Shown piece after piece: positions 7,306-14,014 of a DNA stretch of 18,415 nt (position 1 is its first letter; each line of letters opens with the position of its first letter). The DNA is from Desulfobacteria bacterium (GTDB lineage: Bacteria > Desulfobacterota > Desulfobacteria > Desulfobacterales > C00003060). The DNA lies in the NCBI GenBank assembly GCA_030145035.1, contig JAQYWL010000236.1, forward strand, positions 1-18,415, in the 5' to 3' direction. Below the pieces are notes generated by a model. It worked only from the letters and a program-made list of their open reading frames with translations, was not told where the DNA came from and did no database searches. Position numbers and translations under genes: made by a program.

Positions 7306-8208
7306 GTGAAGACCCTCATCTGTATTGACGGACACCCCAATGCTCTAAAAGCAACCAGGCTGGCGGCGAAGTTTGCTTGCACCACAAATAGTGAGGCTAC
7401 CTTCCTGTTTGTTCGAAGATATAGAAACGACACTCGCGGTTACAACATTCGACGGAAGGCAACAGAGGTATTTGCCAACTGGACAGAGGAACTCCCTGAG
7501 ATGAGGTATCTCCACGAAGCTGAAGAGGTGTTCAAGAAAGCTCGTGGATACCAGGAAAACGAAGAAGAGATCGGAGAGTCCCGCAGAGTTCTGGTTCATG
7601 TTGCCAACGGTGTTTTTGAAGAGGGAAAGGTTCAACTGCGTTCTGACAACAGGGCCCATCTTAAGATCAGGGAAGGCGTCCCCCACAAAGAAATACTTAG
7701 AGAAGCAGAGGAAGGCCGTTATGAGCTTGTCATCTCAGGGGCAAGCCGTGTTGCCCGATGTCGCTGGTATGAGATTGAGCACATTCCTCTGAGCGTTGCC
7801 CAAAAGGCCTCGTGCCCGGTCATGGTGATAGAGAAGGAGTTTGATGAAGGCCAACCCGTGTTGGTGTGTGTTGGAAAAAAGGACCCCCCAGAAGCAACCT
7901 TACACCTTATCCGACTCTTGGCCACAAGCATGAAAAGTGAGATTGAGGTTCTGAGCATACTCAGGACTGCGGACCCGGCCTTTCGGTTTTCTGAAAAGGT
8001 TTCCGCGATGATTGATGAATGGTCAGAAAGCTCTCTAAAGGTGACTCGGAAAGTCATAACCGGGGACCCGGTCAACGCAATTATCGAAATGGCACCCGGC
8101 TATGGTGTTATTGTTTGCGCATCTAGCGAAAAGCGGAAGAAAAATCGATTAGGCAAAGTGACGAAAAAGGTGCTCTGTCGTCAGTTCAACCTGCTTGTTT
8201 CAAGGTAA
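7306..8208 (+). CDS. Tandem-domain universal stress protein (UspA family)
   Basis: A 300-aa cytoplasmic protein with two Usp folds. Domain 1 (about 1-180) opens with TLICIDGHPNALKATRLAA and ends with ELVISGASR and CPVMVIEKE, the typical last two strands. Domain 2 (about 184-300) opens with VLVCVGKKDPPEATLHLI and ends with NLLVSR. The G-x2-G-x9-G(S/T) nucleotide-binding motif is not intact in either domain, so ATP binding is doubtful. Domain 1 carries a long charged insertion (about 40-115). The start is GTG at 7306, with GAGAGG six bases upstream. It is the only plus-strand gene in the window, is monocistronic and lies between two related palindromic repeats. The role is probably stress adaptation; no partner can be named. 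Confidence 0.85.
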   Translation: MKTLICIDGHPNALKATRLAAKFACTTNSEATFLFVRRYRNDTRGYNIRRKATEVFANWTEELPEMRYLHEAEEVFKKARGYQENEEEIGESRRVLVHVANGVFEEGKVQLRSDNRAHLKIREGVPHKEILREAEEGRYELVISGASRVARCRWYEIEHIPLSVAQKASCPVMVIEKEFDEGQPVLVCVGKKDPPEATLHLIRLLATSMKSEIEVLSILRTADPAFRFSEKVSAMIDEWSESSLKVTRKVITGDPVNAIIEMAPGYGVIVCASSEKRKKNRLGKVTKKVLCRQFNLLVSR

Positions 8209-8213
8209 CACCA

Positions 8214-8284
8214 CCACCCTGCCCTCCCCTCTCCGAGGCGTAGGCTCTACGAGCCGGAGGCCTTGAAGGGGAGGGTTTGGGTGG
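8214..8284. repeat. Palindromic repeat with nested stems, likely bidirectional terminator
   Basis: The left arm ccaccc-tg-ccctcccct (8214-8230) pairs with aggggaggg-ttt-gggtgg (8267-8284), broken only by a small bulge. The loop holds a second stem, CTCCG (8231-8235) with CGGAG (8255-8259), and a third, GGCTC-TAC-GAGCC (8243-8255). It lies 6 bp after the Usp stop, between convergent genes, so it may end transcription from both sides. There is no T-run. The outer arms resemble the repeat at 9974-10018, and the loop matches the element at 7098-7188. Confidence 0.7.
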
Positions 8285-8325
8285 AAAGGTAGAAGGCCAG
8301 GGCTTTTCGAAGGTGCTGCGAGGTT

Positions 8326-8757
8326 CTATTCTTTTAAGGCTTCCTTGATAACCTTAATCAATTCACCGGGCTCGATCGGCTTTTCAATATATCCATCCGG
8401 TACGGTATATTTTGTTAATCCGGTAGTCTCAACAAATTTTTTTTCATCCCGCAGCGGCTGCTTGTACATAAAGTTCCTGAAATCGACACCCGTCACCTCA
8501 GAGACGCCTGTCACCACGACCACGGGAATATTGCTCATGTTCGGGTCCTTCCTCAACTCCTGAAACATAGTGATGCCGCTTTTCCTTGGCATCATCAGGT
8601 CGAGCAGAACCAGGTCCGGCTTCTCCTTACGCAAGACCTCAAGCCCCTCAACCCCGTCTTTGGCACCAATACTTGTATACCCGTTCTCCTCCAGAACCGC
8701 ACTCACAAAGCTGATAACGTCCGGCTCATCGTCCACGATCAATATTTTCTTTGACAT
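8326..8757 (-). CDS. Response regulator with an insertion before the last beta strand
   Basis: A 143-aa receiver with acidic residues at 9-10, phospho-acceptor D53 in LVLLDLMMP, T83 in VVVVTGVS and K126 in YIEKPIE. The stretch between the switch threonine and the conserved lysine (84-125) is about twice the usual length. The extra part, around VDFRNFMYKQ and the TTGLTKYTVPDG segment, replaces the normal alpha-4 region. This is the surface most receivers use for dimerisation or partner binding. There is no output domain. The frame is open upstream to 8838, but ATG 8757 is chosen for its AAAGGAGGGG site and because the receiver starts there. It is the last gene of an operon, 31 bp after a receiver-kinase. 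Confidence 0.92.
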   Translation of the reverse strand: MSKKILIVDDEPDVISFVSAVLEENGYTSIGAKDGVEGLEVLRKEKPDLVLLDLMMPRKSGITMFQELRKDPNMSNIPVVVVTGVSEVTGVDFRNFMYKQPLRDEKKFVETTGLTKYTVPDGYIEKPIEPGELIKVIKEALKE

Positions 8758-8788
8758 CTTTCCCCTCCTTTTTAGGATTGATGATTCC

Positions 8789-9955
8789 TCAAGGCATCTC
8801 CCGCTTGAGTCGAACTGAAAAAGTGGCCCCCTCCCCAACCTTCGATTTCACCGAGATTTCCCCGCCGTGTTCATAAATGATCTTTTGCGTGTTGAGCAGA
8901 CCCAGTCCAGTGCCCCGCCCAGCTTTGGTACTGAAGAACCTGGTAAAGAGTTTTTCCTTCATCTCATCGGTCATCCCACATCCATTGTCAGTTACTTCAA
9001 AAAGGATGGTTTCGCCTGAGCCGACATCAGTTGCCAGCATGGTCTTTACTGTGACCTTCCAGGCCTTAGAGGTATCTGTGTCATAGATGCATGCGTCAAT
9101 AGCATTTGAGATCAGGTTCAACAGGACCCTGTGGATGCCATCCCGGTCCAGGTATGCCTCTTTCAAATCAGCATCAAGGACCTTTTTCAGCTCGATATGG
9201 TGTTCCTCAGCCCTGTCCTTGAGGAGTTCTACCACCTCCGAGACGATCTCGTTGGGCCTGCATACACTTCGTTCAGGTGTCCTCTCTCTGGAATATCTCA
9301 AAAGATCGAGGACAAGGCCCGAGACCTTCTCAACATTGCGCTGGACCATGGCCCATCCCTCCTGGAGCATATAGGATTTATCCCTGGCCATGCCTGTGTT
9401 TACCATATACATACCACCGCGCAGTCCGGTCAAGATATTCTTAATGTAATGGGCCAGTCCTGCCACAGTATCACCAATTATGGCAAGACGTTCGTTTCTT
9501 ATCAATTCTTCCTGTGCCTGCTTCAACTCCAGGGTACATCTTTCCACCATTTGTTGCAAGTTCTCAGTATAGTCCTTGAGTTGTTTGGTCATAGACAGCT
9601 TGCGCTCGGCCCTTTCCAGCGCCAGCATGAGGGCCTCGTCCCGTATCGGCTTGGTAATAAAATCCGAAGCTCCGTGCTGGAGCGCCGCTATGGCTGTGTC
9701 CATGTCTCCATGGCCAGTTACAACGATTACCTCGGCTTCGCTGTCTATAGCCTTGATTTTTTTGAGGACATCTATGCCGTCTATACCGGGCATCTTGATG
9801 TCGGTTAGTACGAGCTTGAGGTTTTCCTCCTCGAAGATTTTTAAACCCTCATGGCCGCTTTCGGCGGTGATCACCTCATATCCTTCGCTGGTAAGCGAAA
9901 GATCCAACACCTCCAGGATCGGCCGTTCATCATCAATGAGTAAAAGCTTTGTCAT
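8789..9955 (-). CDS. Receiver-histidine kinase hybrid with atypical H-box
   Basis: A 388-aa soluble protein. The receiver has D8/D9, phospho-acceptor D52 in LVLTDIKMPG, T80 and K102. A coiled coil (about 112-155) leads to a DHp domain whose presumed phospho-acceptor is H169 in AGLAHYIKNILTGL. The residue after His is Tyr, and the usual E-x-N-N-P is replaced by Y-I-K-N-I. The HATPase domain is orthodox: NLISNAIDAC, DNGCGMT, FTRFFSTK and GTGLGL. There is no membrane segment. ATG 9955 is preferred over an upstream in-frame start at 9979, because the upstream codons lie in repeat sequence. Its ATG overlaps the stop of the preceding PAS kinase (9952-9955), so translation is probably coupled. The receiver at 8326 is its likely downstream partner. 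Confidence 0.93.
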   Translation of the reverse strand: MTKLLLIDDERPILEVLDLSLTSEGYEVITAESGHEGLKIFEEENLKLVLTDIKMPGIDGIDVLKKIKAIDSEAEVIVVTGHGDMDTAIAALQHGASDFITKPIRDEALMLALERAERKLSMTKQLKDYTENLQQMVERCTLELKQAQEELIRNERLAIIGDTVAGLAHYIKNILTGLRGGMYMVNTGMARDKSYMLQEGWAMVQRNVEKVSGLVLDLLRYSRERTPERSVCRPNEIVSEVVELLKDRAEEHHIELKKVLDADLKEAYLDRDGIHRVLLNLISNAIDACIYDTDTSKAWKVTVKTMLATDVGSGETILFEVTDNGCGMTDEMKEKLFTRFFSTKAGRGTGLGLLNTQKIIYEHGGEISVKSKVGEGATFSVRLKREMP

Positions 9956-11118
9956 CCTGGTGAGCCTCTTAACCCCCACCCAAACCCTCCCCCTTGAAGG
10001 GGGAGGGTTTGGGTGGGGTGAATCGGAAAACTGATCCTGAATATCGTGCCGATGTGTGAGGTCAATTTTACGTTGATATCGCCCCTGAAATCTTTAACCA
10101 GGCCATAGGTAATCGACAGTCCCAAGCCGGTTCCCTTTCCCACTTCTTTTGTGGTGAAAAAGGGTTCAAATATTTTCTCGGGGACTTCTTTCAACATGCC
10201 CGTGCCAGTATCAGCAACCAGAGCCACCACCCTCTCCCTTTCCTGATATGTGGTAATGGTGAGCTTTTTGATCGCCTCCGGCCCCTTTGCCTCCATGGCA
10301 TCTCTCGCATTAGTTACCAGGTTCAGGAAGATCTGTTCCAGGCGGTTCTTGTCAGCGAGAATCTTGGGGAGGGGTTCGTCCAGCCTCAGGCTTACTTCGA
10401 TGTTTCGCAATCTGAGCTGCTGGCCAAGGATAGTAAATACATCTCGTATAGGTTCATTAAGGTCCACCGGGTATACTTCCAGCTCGCTCTTTCGGCCAAA
10501 CTCCCGCAGGTGATTTATGATGTTGGTGGCCCGGTCTACCTGCTCGCTTATGTTGCGACTCACTTTCAACAACTGCTCCTCGGAGATTTTCTGCCCGCGT
10601 TTTATTGTCTTGGCAAAAAAATCGGCCCCGACCCTGATTACATTCAAGGGCTGATTGAGTTCGTGGGCAATACCGGTTGCCATCTCACCGAGTGTGGCCA
10701 TTTTGCTGGCCTGAGTCAACTGGGCCTCGTGTTCAAGACGTTCAGTAATATCTATAGTCGTAATAATGTAAGAGAGACCAGATGCCCCACTTTCTATTTC
10801 TTGAAATTTCCCGGACCGGGCATGGAAATCGATATGGAAATAATCACCGTTCTTCCTCCTGGCCAGTAGCTTGGGGATGAAGACCGAGTCCTCCCTGGCA
10901 AAGTCATGAAGATGTTTCCAGAGTCGATCTGCCTCGTCAGCATCAAACAGTTCGAGAAAGGACATCTCCAACAGTTCTGCGCGGTCATATTGATATGTCA
11001 TACTGGCCGGCTTGTTCGCATCCAGGATTTTGGCCGATTCCACACCAACCATAAAAATAGGATTCGGATCGTAATCAAACAGAAGGCGATATTTCTCTTC
11101 AGATGCCTTGATTTTCAT
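9952..11118 (-). CDS. PAS-domain histidine kinase with repeat-derived C-terminal tail
   Basis: A kinase of about 388 aa. The PAS domain (about 5-127) runs from EEKYRLLFDYDPNPIFMV to IITTIDITERLEHE. The HisKA domain has H152 in GIAHELNQPLNVI, and the HATPase domain has NLVTNARDAM, DTGTGML, FEPFFTTKE and GTGLGLSI. The domain ends at RISFPI. The remaining 22 residues, including PTQTLPLQGGGFGWG, are encoded by the palindromic repeat at 9974-10018, and the stop overlaps the next gene's ATG. The start is uncertain: ATG 11118 lies at the domain boundary but lacks a Shine-Dalgarno. The frame is open to TTG 11193, but those codons are tandem-repeat sequence. The N-terminus may be eroded. Cytoplasmic; the signal is unknown. 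Confidence 0.87.
   Translation of the reverse strand: MKIKASEEKYRLLFDYDPNPIFMVGVESAKILDANKPASMTYQYDRAELLEMSFLELFDADEADRLWKHLHDFAREDSVFIPKLLARRKNGDYFHIDFHARSGKFQEIESGASGLSYIITTIDITERLEHEAQLTQASKMATLGEMATGIAHELNQPLNVIRVGADFFAKTIKRGQKISEEQLLKVSRNISEQVDRATNIINHLREFGRKSELEVYPVDLNEPIRDVFTILGQQLRLRNIEVSLRLDEPLPKILADKNRLEQIFLNLVTNARDAMEAKGPEAIKKLTITTYQERERVVALVADTGTGMLKEVPEKIFEPFFTTKEVGKGTGLGLSITYGLVKDFRGDINVKLTSHIGTIFRISFPIHPTQTLPLQGGGFGWGLRGSPG
9974..10018. repeat. Perfect palindromic repeat, 22-bp arms, inside a kinase gene end
   Basis: The left arm (9974-9995, ccccacccaaaccctccccc then tt) and right arm (9997-10018) are exact reverse complements around a single central base. The whole element lies within the last codons of the PAS kinase, just upstream of the next gene's start. 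In this frame both strands encode nearly the same peptide, PTQTLPL-Q/E-GGGFGWG. Its arms resemble the outer arms of the repeat at 8214-8284. As RNA it would form a very stable hairpin between two co-transcribed kinase genes. Confidence 0.9.
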
Positions 11119-11305
11119 CAAATGCAAGTTGTAGCTGGGATTGACGATTGATAACTGACGATTGATAACTGAATAAAACAAATAGATCAACAATCAACAA
11201 TCGACATAAGGTGGGAGGCCTCCCGCATGTGACGTCTTAGGCCCCGTAGGGAGGAGGCCAAACGGGGTGACAGGTTAACGAGGGAGGCCTCCCGGATCCG
11301 GCATC
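11119..11305. repeat. Intergenic repeat cluster upstream of the PAS kinase
   Basis: No gene is seen in this stretch. The 14-mer tgacgattgataac is repeated exactly in tandem at 11142-11169. Related caacaatcaacaatcgaca follows near 11190-11206. The perfect 12-bp palindrome gggaggcctccc occurs twice, at 11213-11224 and 11282-11293, and the second runs into ccggatccgg (11292-11301). Between them, CCCCGT (11242-11247) can pair with ACGGGG (11262-11267). The minus-strand promoter or read-through leader of the PAS kinase must lie here, but no clear promoter or Shine-Dalgarno is visible. Confidence 0.7.
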
Positions 11306-11788
11306 TTACAGGCCCAAAAGCCTTCCTATTTCAGGATGTTTGGTTATGACCTTCAGGAACTGTGCTGTTCGACGTTCCAGGCGCTTTTCAAGAATTGTGG
11401 CCGCCTTCTGCATAATTAGGTATCCGATGGCGTTGTTACGCTCAAGGAGGGCCAAAAACTTATCTCCTGGCATGACAAATATTTCGGATGGTTCAGCCGA
11501 CACAGCATACGAGGTGTGGGATGCCGAAGGAAGGAGCGCAGACCAGCCAAAAGAATATCCCGCCTTTATCGCACCTAGAGAGATAATAAGGGCCGGGGCA
11601 AGTTCTGCCTCAAGCAGCACCTTTCCCCTTTTCAGTGAATAAAAACGGTCGGCCGTATTGCCTGCTTCGTAAATGATCTGTCTTTCGTCAAGGGATTCCG
11701 TTTGAACCATCGGGAGCAACTGTTCAAGCATCCCGTCTGTCAAATTCTCAAACAGCACGATCCTTCTCAAGTCTTCTACAGAAACCAT
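11306..11788 (-). CDS. Single-domain cyclic-nucleotide-binding-like protein
   Basis: A 160-aa protein with one Crp/Fnr-type cNMP-binding beta-roll (about 10-125): LRRIVLFENLTDGMLEQL, QIIYEAGNTADRFYSLKRGKV and then a phosphate-binding-cassette region YSFGWSALLPSASHTSYAVS. The usual Gly-Glu-(Leu/Ala) and Arg that contact the cyclic phosphate read GWSA and SHTS, so canonical cAMP binding is unlikely. A helical tail (EKRLERRTAQFLKVI) follows. There is no DNA-binding helix-turn-helix, so it is not a transcription factor by itself. Start: ATG 11788 has GAGGAG six bases upstream; the frame extends to 11866 without a better start. It lies between the antiporter operon and the two-kinase operon, separated from both by repeats. 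It may be a sensory partner of the downstream kinases; this is inference. Confidence 0.82.
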   Translation of the reverse strand: MVSVEDLRRIVLFENLTDGMLEQLLPMVQTESLDERQIIYEAGNTADRFYSLKRGKVLLEAELAPALIISLGAIKAGYSFGWSALLPSASHTSYAVSAEPSEIFVMPGDKFLALLERNNAIGYLIMQKAATILEKRLERRTAQFLKVITKHPEIGRLLGL

Positions 11789-11988
11789 ATATATCTCCTC
11801 TCCAGGCCCGAATCGTACCCGTTCACGGTGAGCGAAAAGGCGCTCAGCGCAGAGAGCATGGAGCACAGCGTTTTTACTCTTTGGGCTTTGCCCTTTGCGC
11901 TAGCGTTTATACCCATCACTCCAGTACTCCATCACTCCAATACTCCATCACTCCAATACTCCACTTGGCGCAAAGCGTCTAACTTCTA
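11789..11988. repeat. Intergenic region with 16-bp tandem repeats flanked by an inverted repeat
   Basis: No gene is seen. Three copies of a 16-mer, atcactccaRtactcc, fill 11915-11962. Each is two related 8-mers, so the basic period is 8 bp. The array is bracketed by ctttgcgc (11893-11900) and its complement gcgcaaag (11968-11975). Another small inverted repeat, gggctttgccc, lies at 11883-11893. The region separates the last antiporter gene (stop at 11989) from the cNMP-domain gene. It may hold the end of the antiporter transcript and the promoter of the cNMP gene, but neither can be pinned down. Confidence 0.7.
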
Positions 11989-13761
11989 TCACAACAGGAG
12001 GAAAACTACTACCAGAAAAATGGTTGCTATGGCCGCAGTTATTCCAACAGGTGAGGTACCTGTCCGCAGGGCCGTACGGAGATTGGCTTTCTTAACGGCC
12101 ATTTTTTCTCCTGTTGCACCGCCTATCACCCAGGCAGGGACCAAGGCTAAAAGCGCGGCTCTTGTCGGACCGTCCCTGGAGACACGGCCAAGATAACCGG
12201 CCAAGCCACCCACAAAGACCCGATCTGAAACCCTGCATAAGCTGTTGAAACTCTTGTCCATAACATAGTAGAAGACCCGGGCCCCCTTGCGGTAGAACCA
12301 GTCAGAGTCGAGATTGATACACCTCTGCTCACCCGGATAGATGCCGGAGAGTAACAGAAGCGAGAAGGCCAAAGCAGAAAAGAAAAGGAGCTGGGTTTGA
12401 CCCACCACATGGGGCATTGTGTACGGCACGTAGTCCACGGGATATGGGAGCAGGCTGTACAGAGGGCCGGGAAATGAGCCTATGAAGATACACAGGAAAG
12501 CCGCGATGCCCATAGCAAGGAGCATATTCAGGGGGGCCTCCTTGGGCCTCATACCGGAGTCGTGGCCGAAAAATGCAAAAAAGGGAATCTTGATGCCTGC
12601 ATGGTGGAACACACCGGCCGAGGCAAACAGCAGAAGGAACCATACGCCCGTCATGTGACCGCCTGCAGCCGCATCCATGACCATCGACTTGCTCACAAAA
12701 CCGCTAAATAGCGGGAATGCAGAGATTGATGCAGCCCCCACCATGCAAAATATGCAGGTGAGCGGCATGGTCCTGTACAACCCGCCCAGGGCTGTGCCAT
12801 TGATTTTTCCTGTGCGATACATCACCGCGCCCATGGACATGAAAAGGAGGGCCTTGAAGAGAACATCGTTAAAGACATGGGCAATGGCGCCATTTATGGC
12901 CAGATGCGTCCCTATTCCGATGCCGCACACCATGAATCCCACCTGGTTGATCAGGCTGTACGCAAGCACTCTCCTGAGGTCATTCTCAATGACCGCATAG
13001 AAGATGGGGAATCCCGTCATGAGCGCCCCGATCCATATCAAGGACTCCGTGCCCGGGAAGGCCCTTGCCAGGGCGTAGACCGCACACTTTGTGGTAAAGG
13101 CGCTCATGAATATGGTCCCGGTAATCGTTGCCTCCGGATAGGCGTCAGTCAACCATGGATGGAGGATGGGCCAGGCGCAATTGATGCCGAAACCGAAGAA
13201 TATGAAGTAAGTGGCCAATCCATTCAATCCTATATACCCGAAGTCGATAGAGCCCGTTTGATTTACATGGAGCACGATGCCTGCCAGAAGGCACAGACCT
13301 CCGGCAGCATGAACCAGGAGATACCTGAATCCTGCACCCTGCGCCGCCCGTGTCCTCCGGGCCCAGATCAAAAATATGGAACTAACAGTGAGCATCTCCC
13401 AGAAGACAAAGAAAGAAAAAAGATCTCCTGCAAAGACAACCCCCAGGGCGCTGCCCGCGTAAACAAGCCCTGCCACATGCTGCAAGTCATCTTTTACGTG
13501 AAGGGCGTAAAGAATTGCTATAAAGGATATGAGATGGAAGATGTAACCAAAAAGGAGGCTCAGTCTGTCTATTCTGCCGAAAACGAGATCCCATTCAAGA
13601 AACCTGACGACCCAGTGGGTTCCTTCAGGGATGCTGATCAGGTTTATGAACCCAACCACAGGGATGAGCAACATATAGGCACTCTTCCACTTTCCCTTTA
13701 TAAAGGGAACCAATAATCCCCCGATGATAAATATGAATGCCGGCGGAACGGTGCTAATCAT
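11989..13761 (-). CDS. Third MrpD/NuoL-like antiporter subunit, extended, TM7 Lys replaced
   Basis: A 590-aa polytopic membrane protein of the proton-conducting transporter family (MrpD, NuoL/M/N). The TM5 glutamate is E122 in FFVFWEMLTV. The second conserved lysine is K225 in SAFTTKCAVY. HVFNDVLFKALLF and FPLFSGFVSKSM match the later conserved spans. In FGFGINCAWPILHPWL the residue aligned with the TM7 lysine of the two neighbouring D-like subunits is N194. About 100 extra C-terminal residues (after INLDSDWFYRKG) end in one more hydrophobic span. The ATG at 13761 has GAGAGGAT just upstream and overlaps the preceding 86-aa gene by 8 bp. It is probably part of one antiporter complex with the other D-like subunits; its proton path may be altered. 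Confidence 0.88.
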   Translation of the reverse strand: MISTVPPAFIFIIGGLLVPFIKGKWKSAYMLLIPVVGFINLISIPEGTHWVVRFLEWDLVFGRIDRLSLLFGYIFHLISFIAILYALHVKDDLQHVAGLVYAGSALGVVFAGDLFSFFVFWEMLTVSSIFLIWARRTRAAQGAGFRYLLVHAAGGLCLLAGIVLHVNQTGSIDFGYIGLNGLATYFIFFGFGINCAWPILHPWLTDAYPEATITGTIFMSAFTTKCAVYALARAFPGTESLIWIGALMTGFPIFYAVIENDLRRVLAYSLINQVGFMVCGIGIGTHLAINGAIAHVFNDVLFKALLFMSMGAVMYRTGKINGTALGGLYRTMPLTCIFCMVGAASISAFPLFSGFVSKSMVMDAAAGGHMTGVWFLLLFASAGVFHHAGIKIPFFAFFGHDSGMRPKEAPLNMLLAMGIAAFLCIFIGSFPGPLYSLLPYPVDYVPYTMPHVVGQTQLLFFSALAFSLLLLSGIYPGEQRCINLDSDWFYRKGARVFYYVMDKSFNSLCRVSDRVFVGGLAGYLGRVSRDGPTRAALLALVPAWVIGGATGEKMAVKKANLRTALRTGTSPVGITAAIATIFLVVVFLLL

Positions 13762-14014
13762 AATAATCCTCTCGTCTCTTCATGATGGGCCGCAGTATGT
13801 ATTTTGCTGCAAGAACGAGGGCCACACAGGCTACAAACCCATATACAGCATAAAATTCGAGCCAGCCTTCGCAGCCAAAATGAGGATGCTTGTGGACAAA
13901 GAACTCAATGATAAGCAGAACAACCAGTGATGAAAAAAAAGACCTGAGGAGTATCTTTACGTTTCTGGGATTGTCAAAAAGATATTTCTTTTCATTCTCG
14001 CCTTTTTCTTCCAT
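13754..14014 (-). CDS. Small two-span membrane protein of the antiporter operon (86 aa)
   Basis: I do not recognise a named family. A charged N-terminus (MEEKGENEKKYLFDNPRN) is followed by two predicted transmembrane helices, about 24-41 and 54-74, and a basic/acidic tail (RPIMKRREDYYD). The loop between them has three histidines and one cysteine (KHPHFGCEGW). The ATG at 14014 has AAGGAGAT seven to eight bases upstream, directly abutting a strong hairpin. Its last codons overlap the start of the third D-like subunit by 8 bp, so the two are probably co-translated. That coupling is the best evidence that it is an accessory subunit of the antiporter complex. Confidence 0.8.
   Translation of the reverse strand: MEEKGENEKKYLFDNPRNVKILLRSFFSSLVVLLIIEFFVHKHPHFGCEGWLEFYAVYGFVACVALVLAAKYILRPIMKRREDYYD

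Noticed and set aside
8758..8838. Longer N-terminus of the receiver from 8838
   Set aside because: The extension reads through the ribosome site and the end of the preceding kinase gene. ATG 8757 follows AAAGGAGGGG.
9131..9808. A 225-aa open frame on the plus strand
   Set aside because: It is antisense to the receiver-histidine kinase with intact catalytic motifs. The peptide shows no domain and has no ribosome site.
11915..11962. Possible CRISPR array
   Set aside because: The 16-bp units are directly tandem with no unique spacers, and no cas genes are present.
12877..13716. A 279-aa open frame on the plus strand
   Set aside because: It lies wholly antisense to the third D-like antiporter subunit, whose family motifs are clear, and its product is hydrophilic with no recognisable domain.
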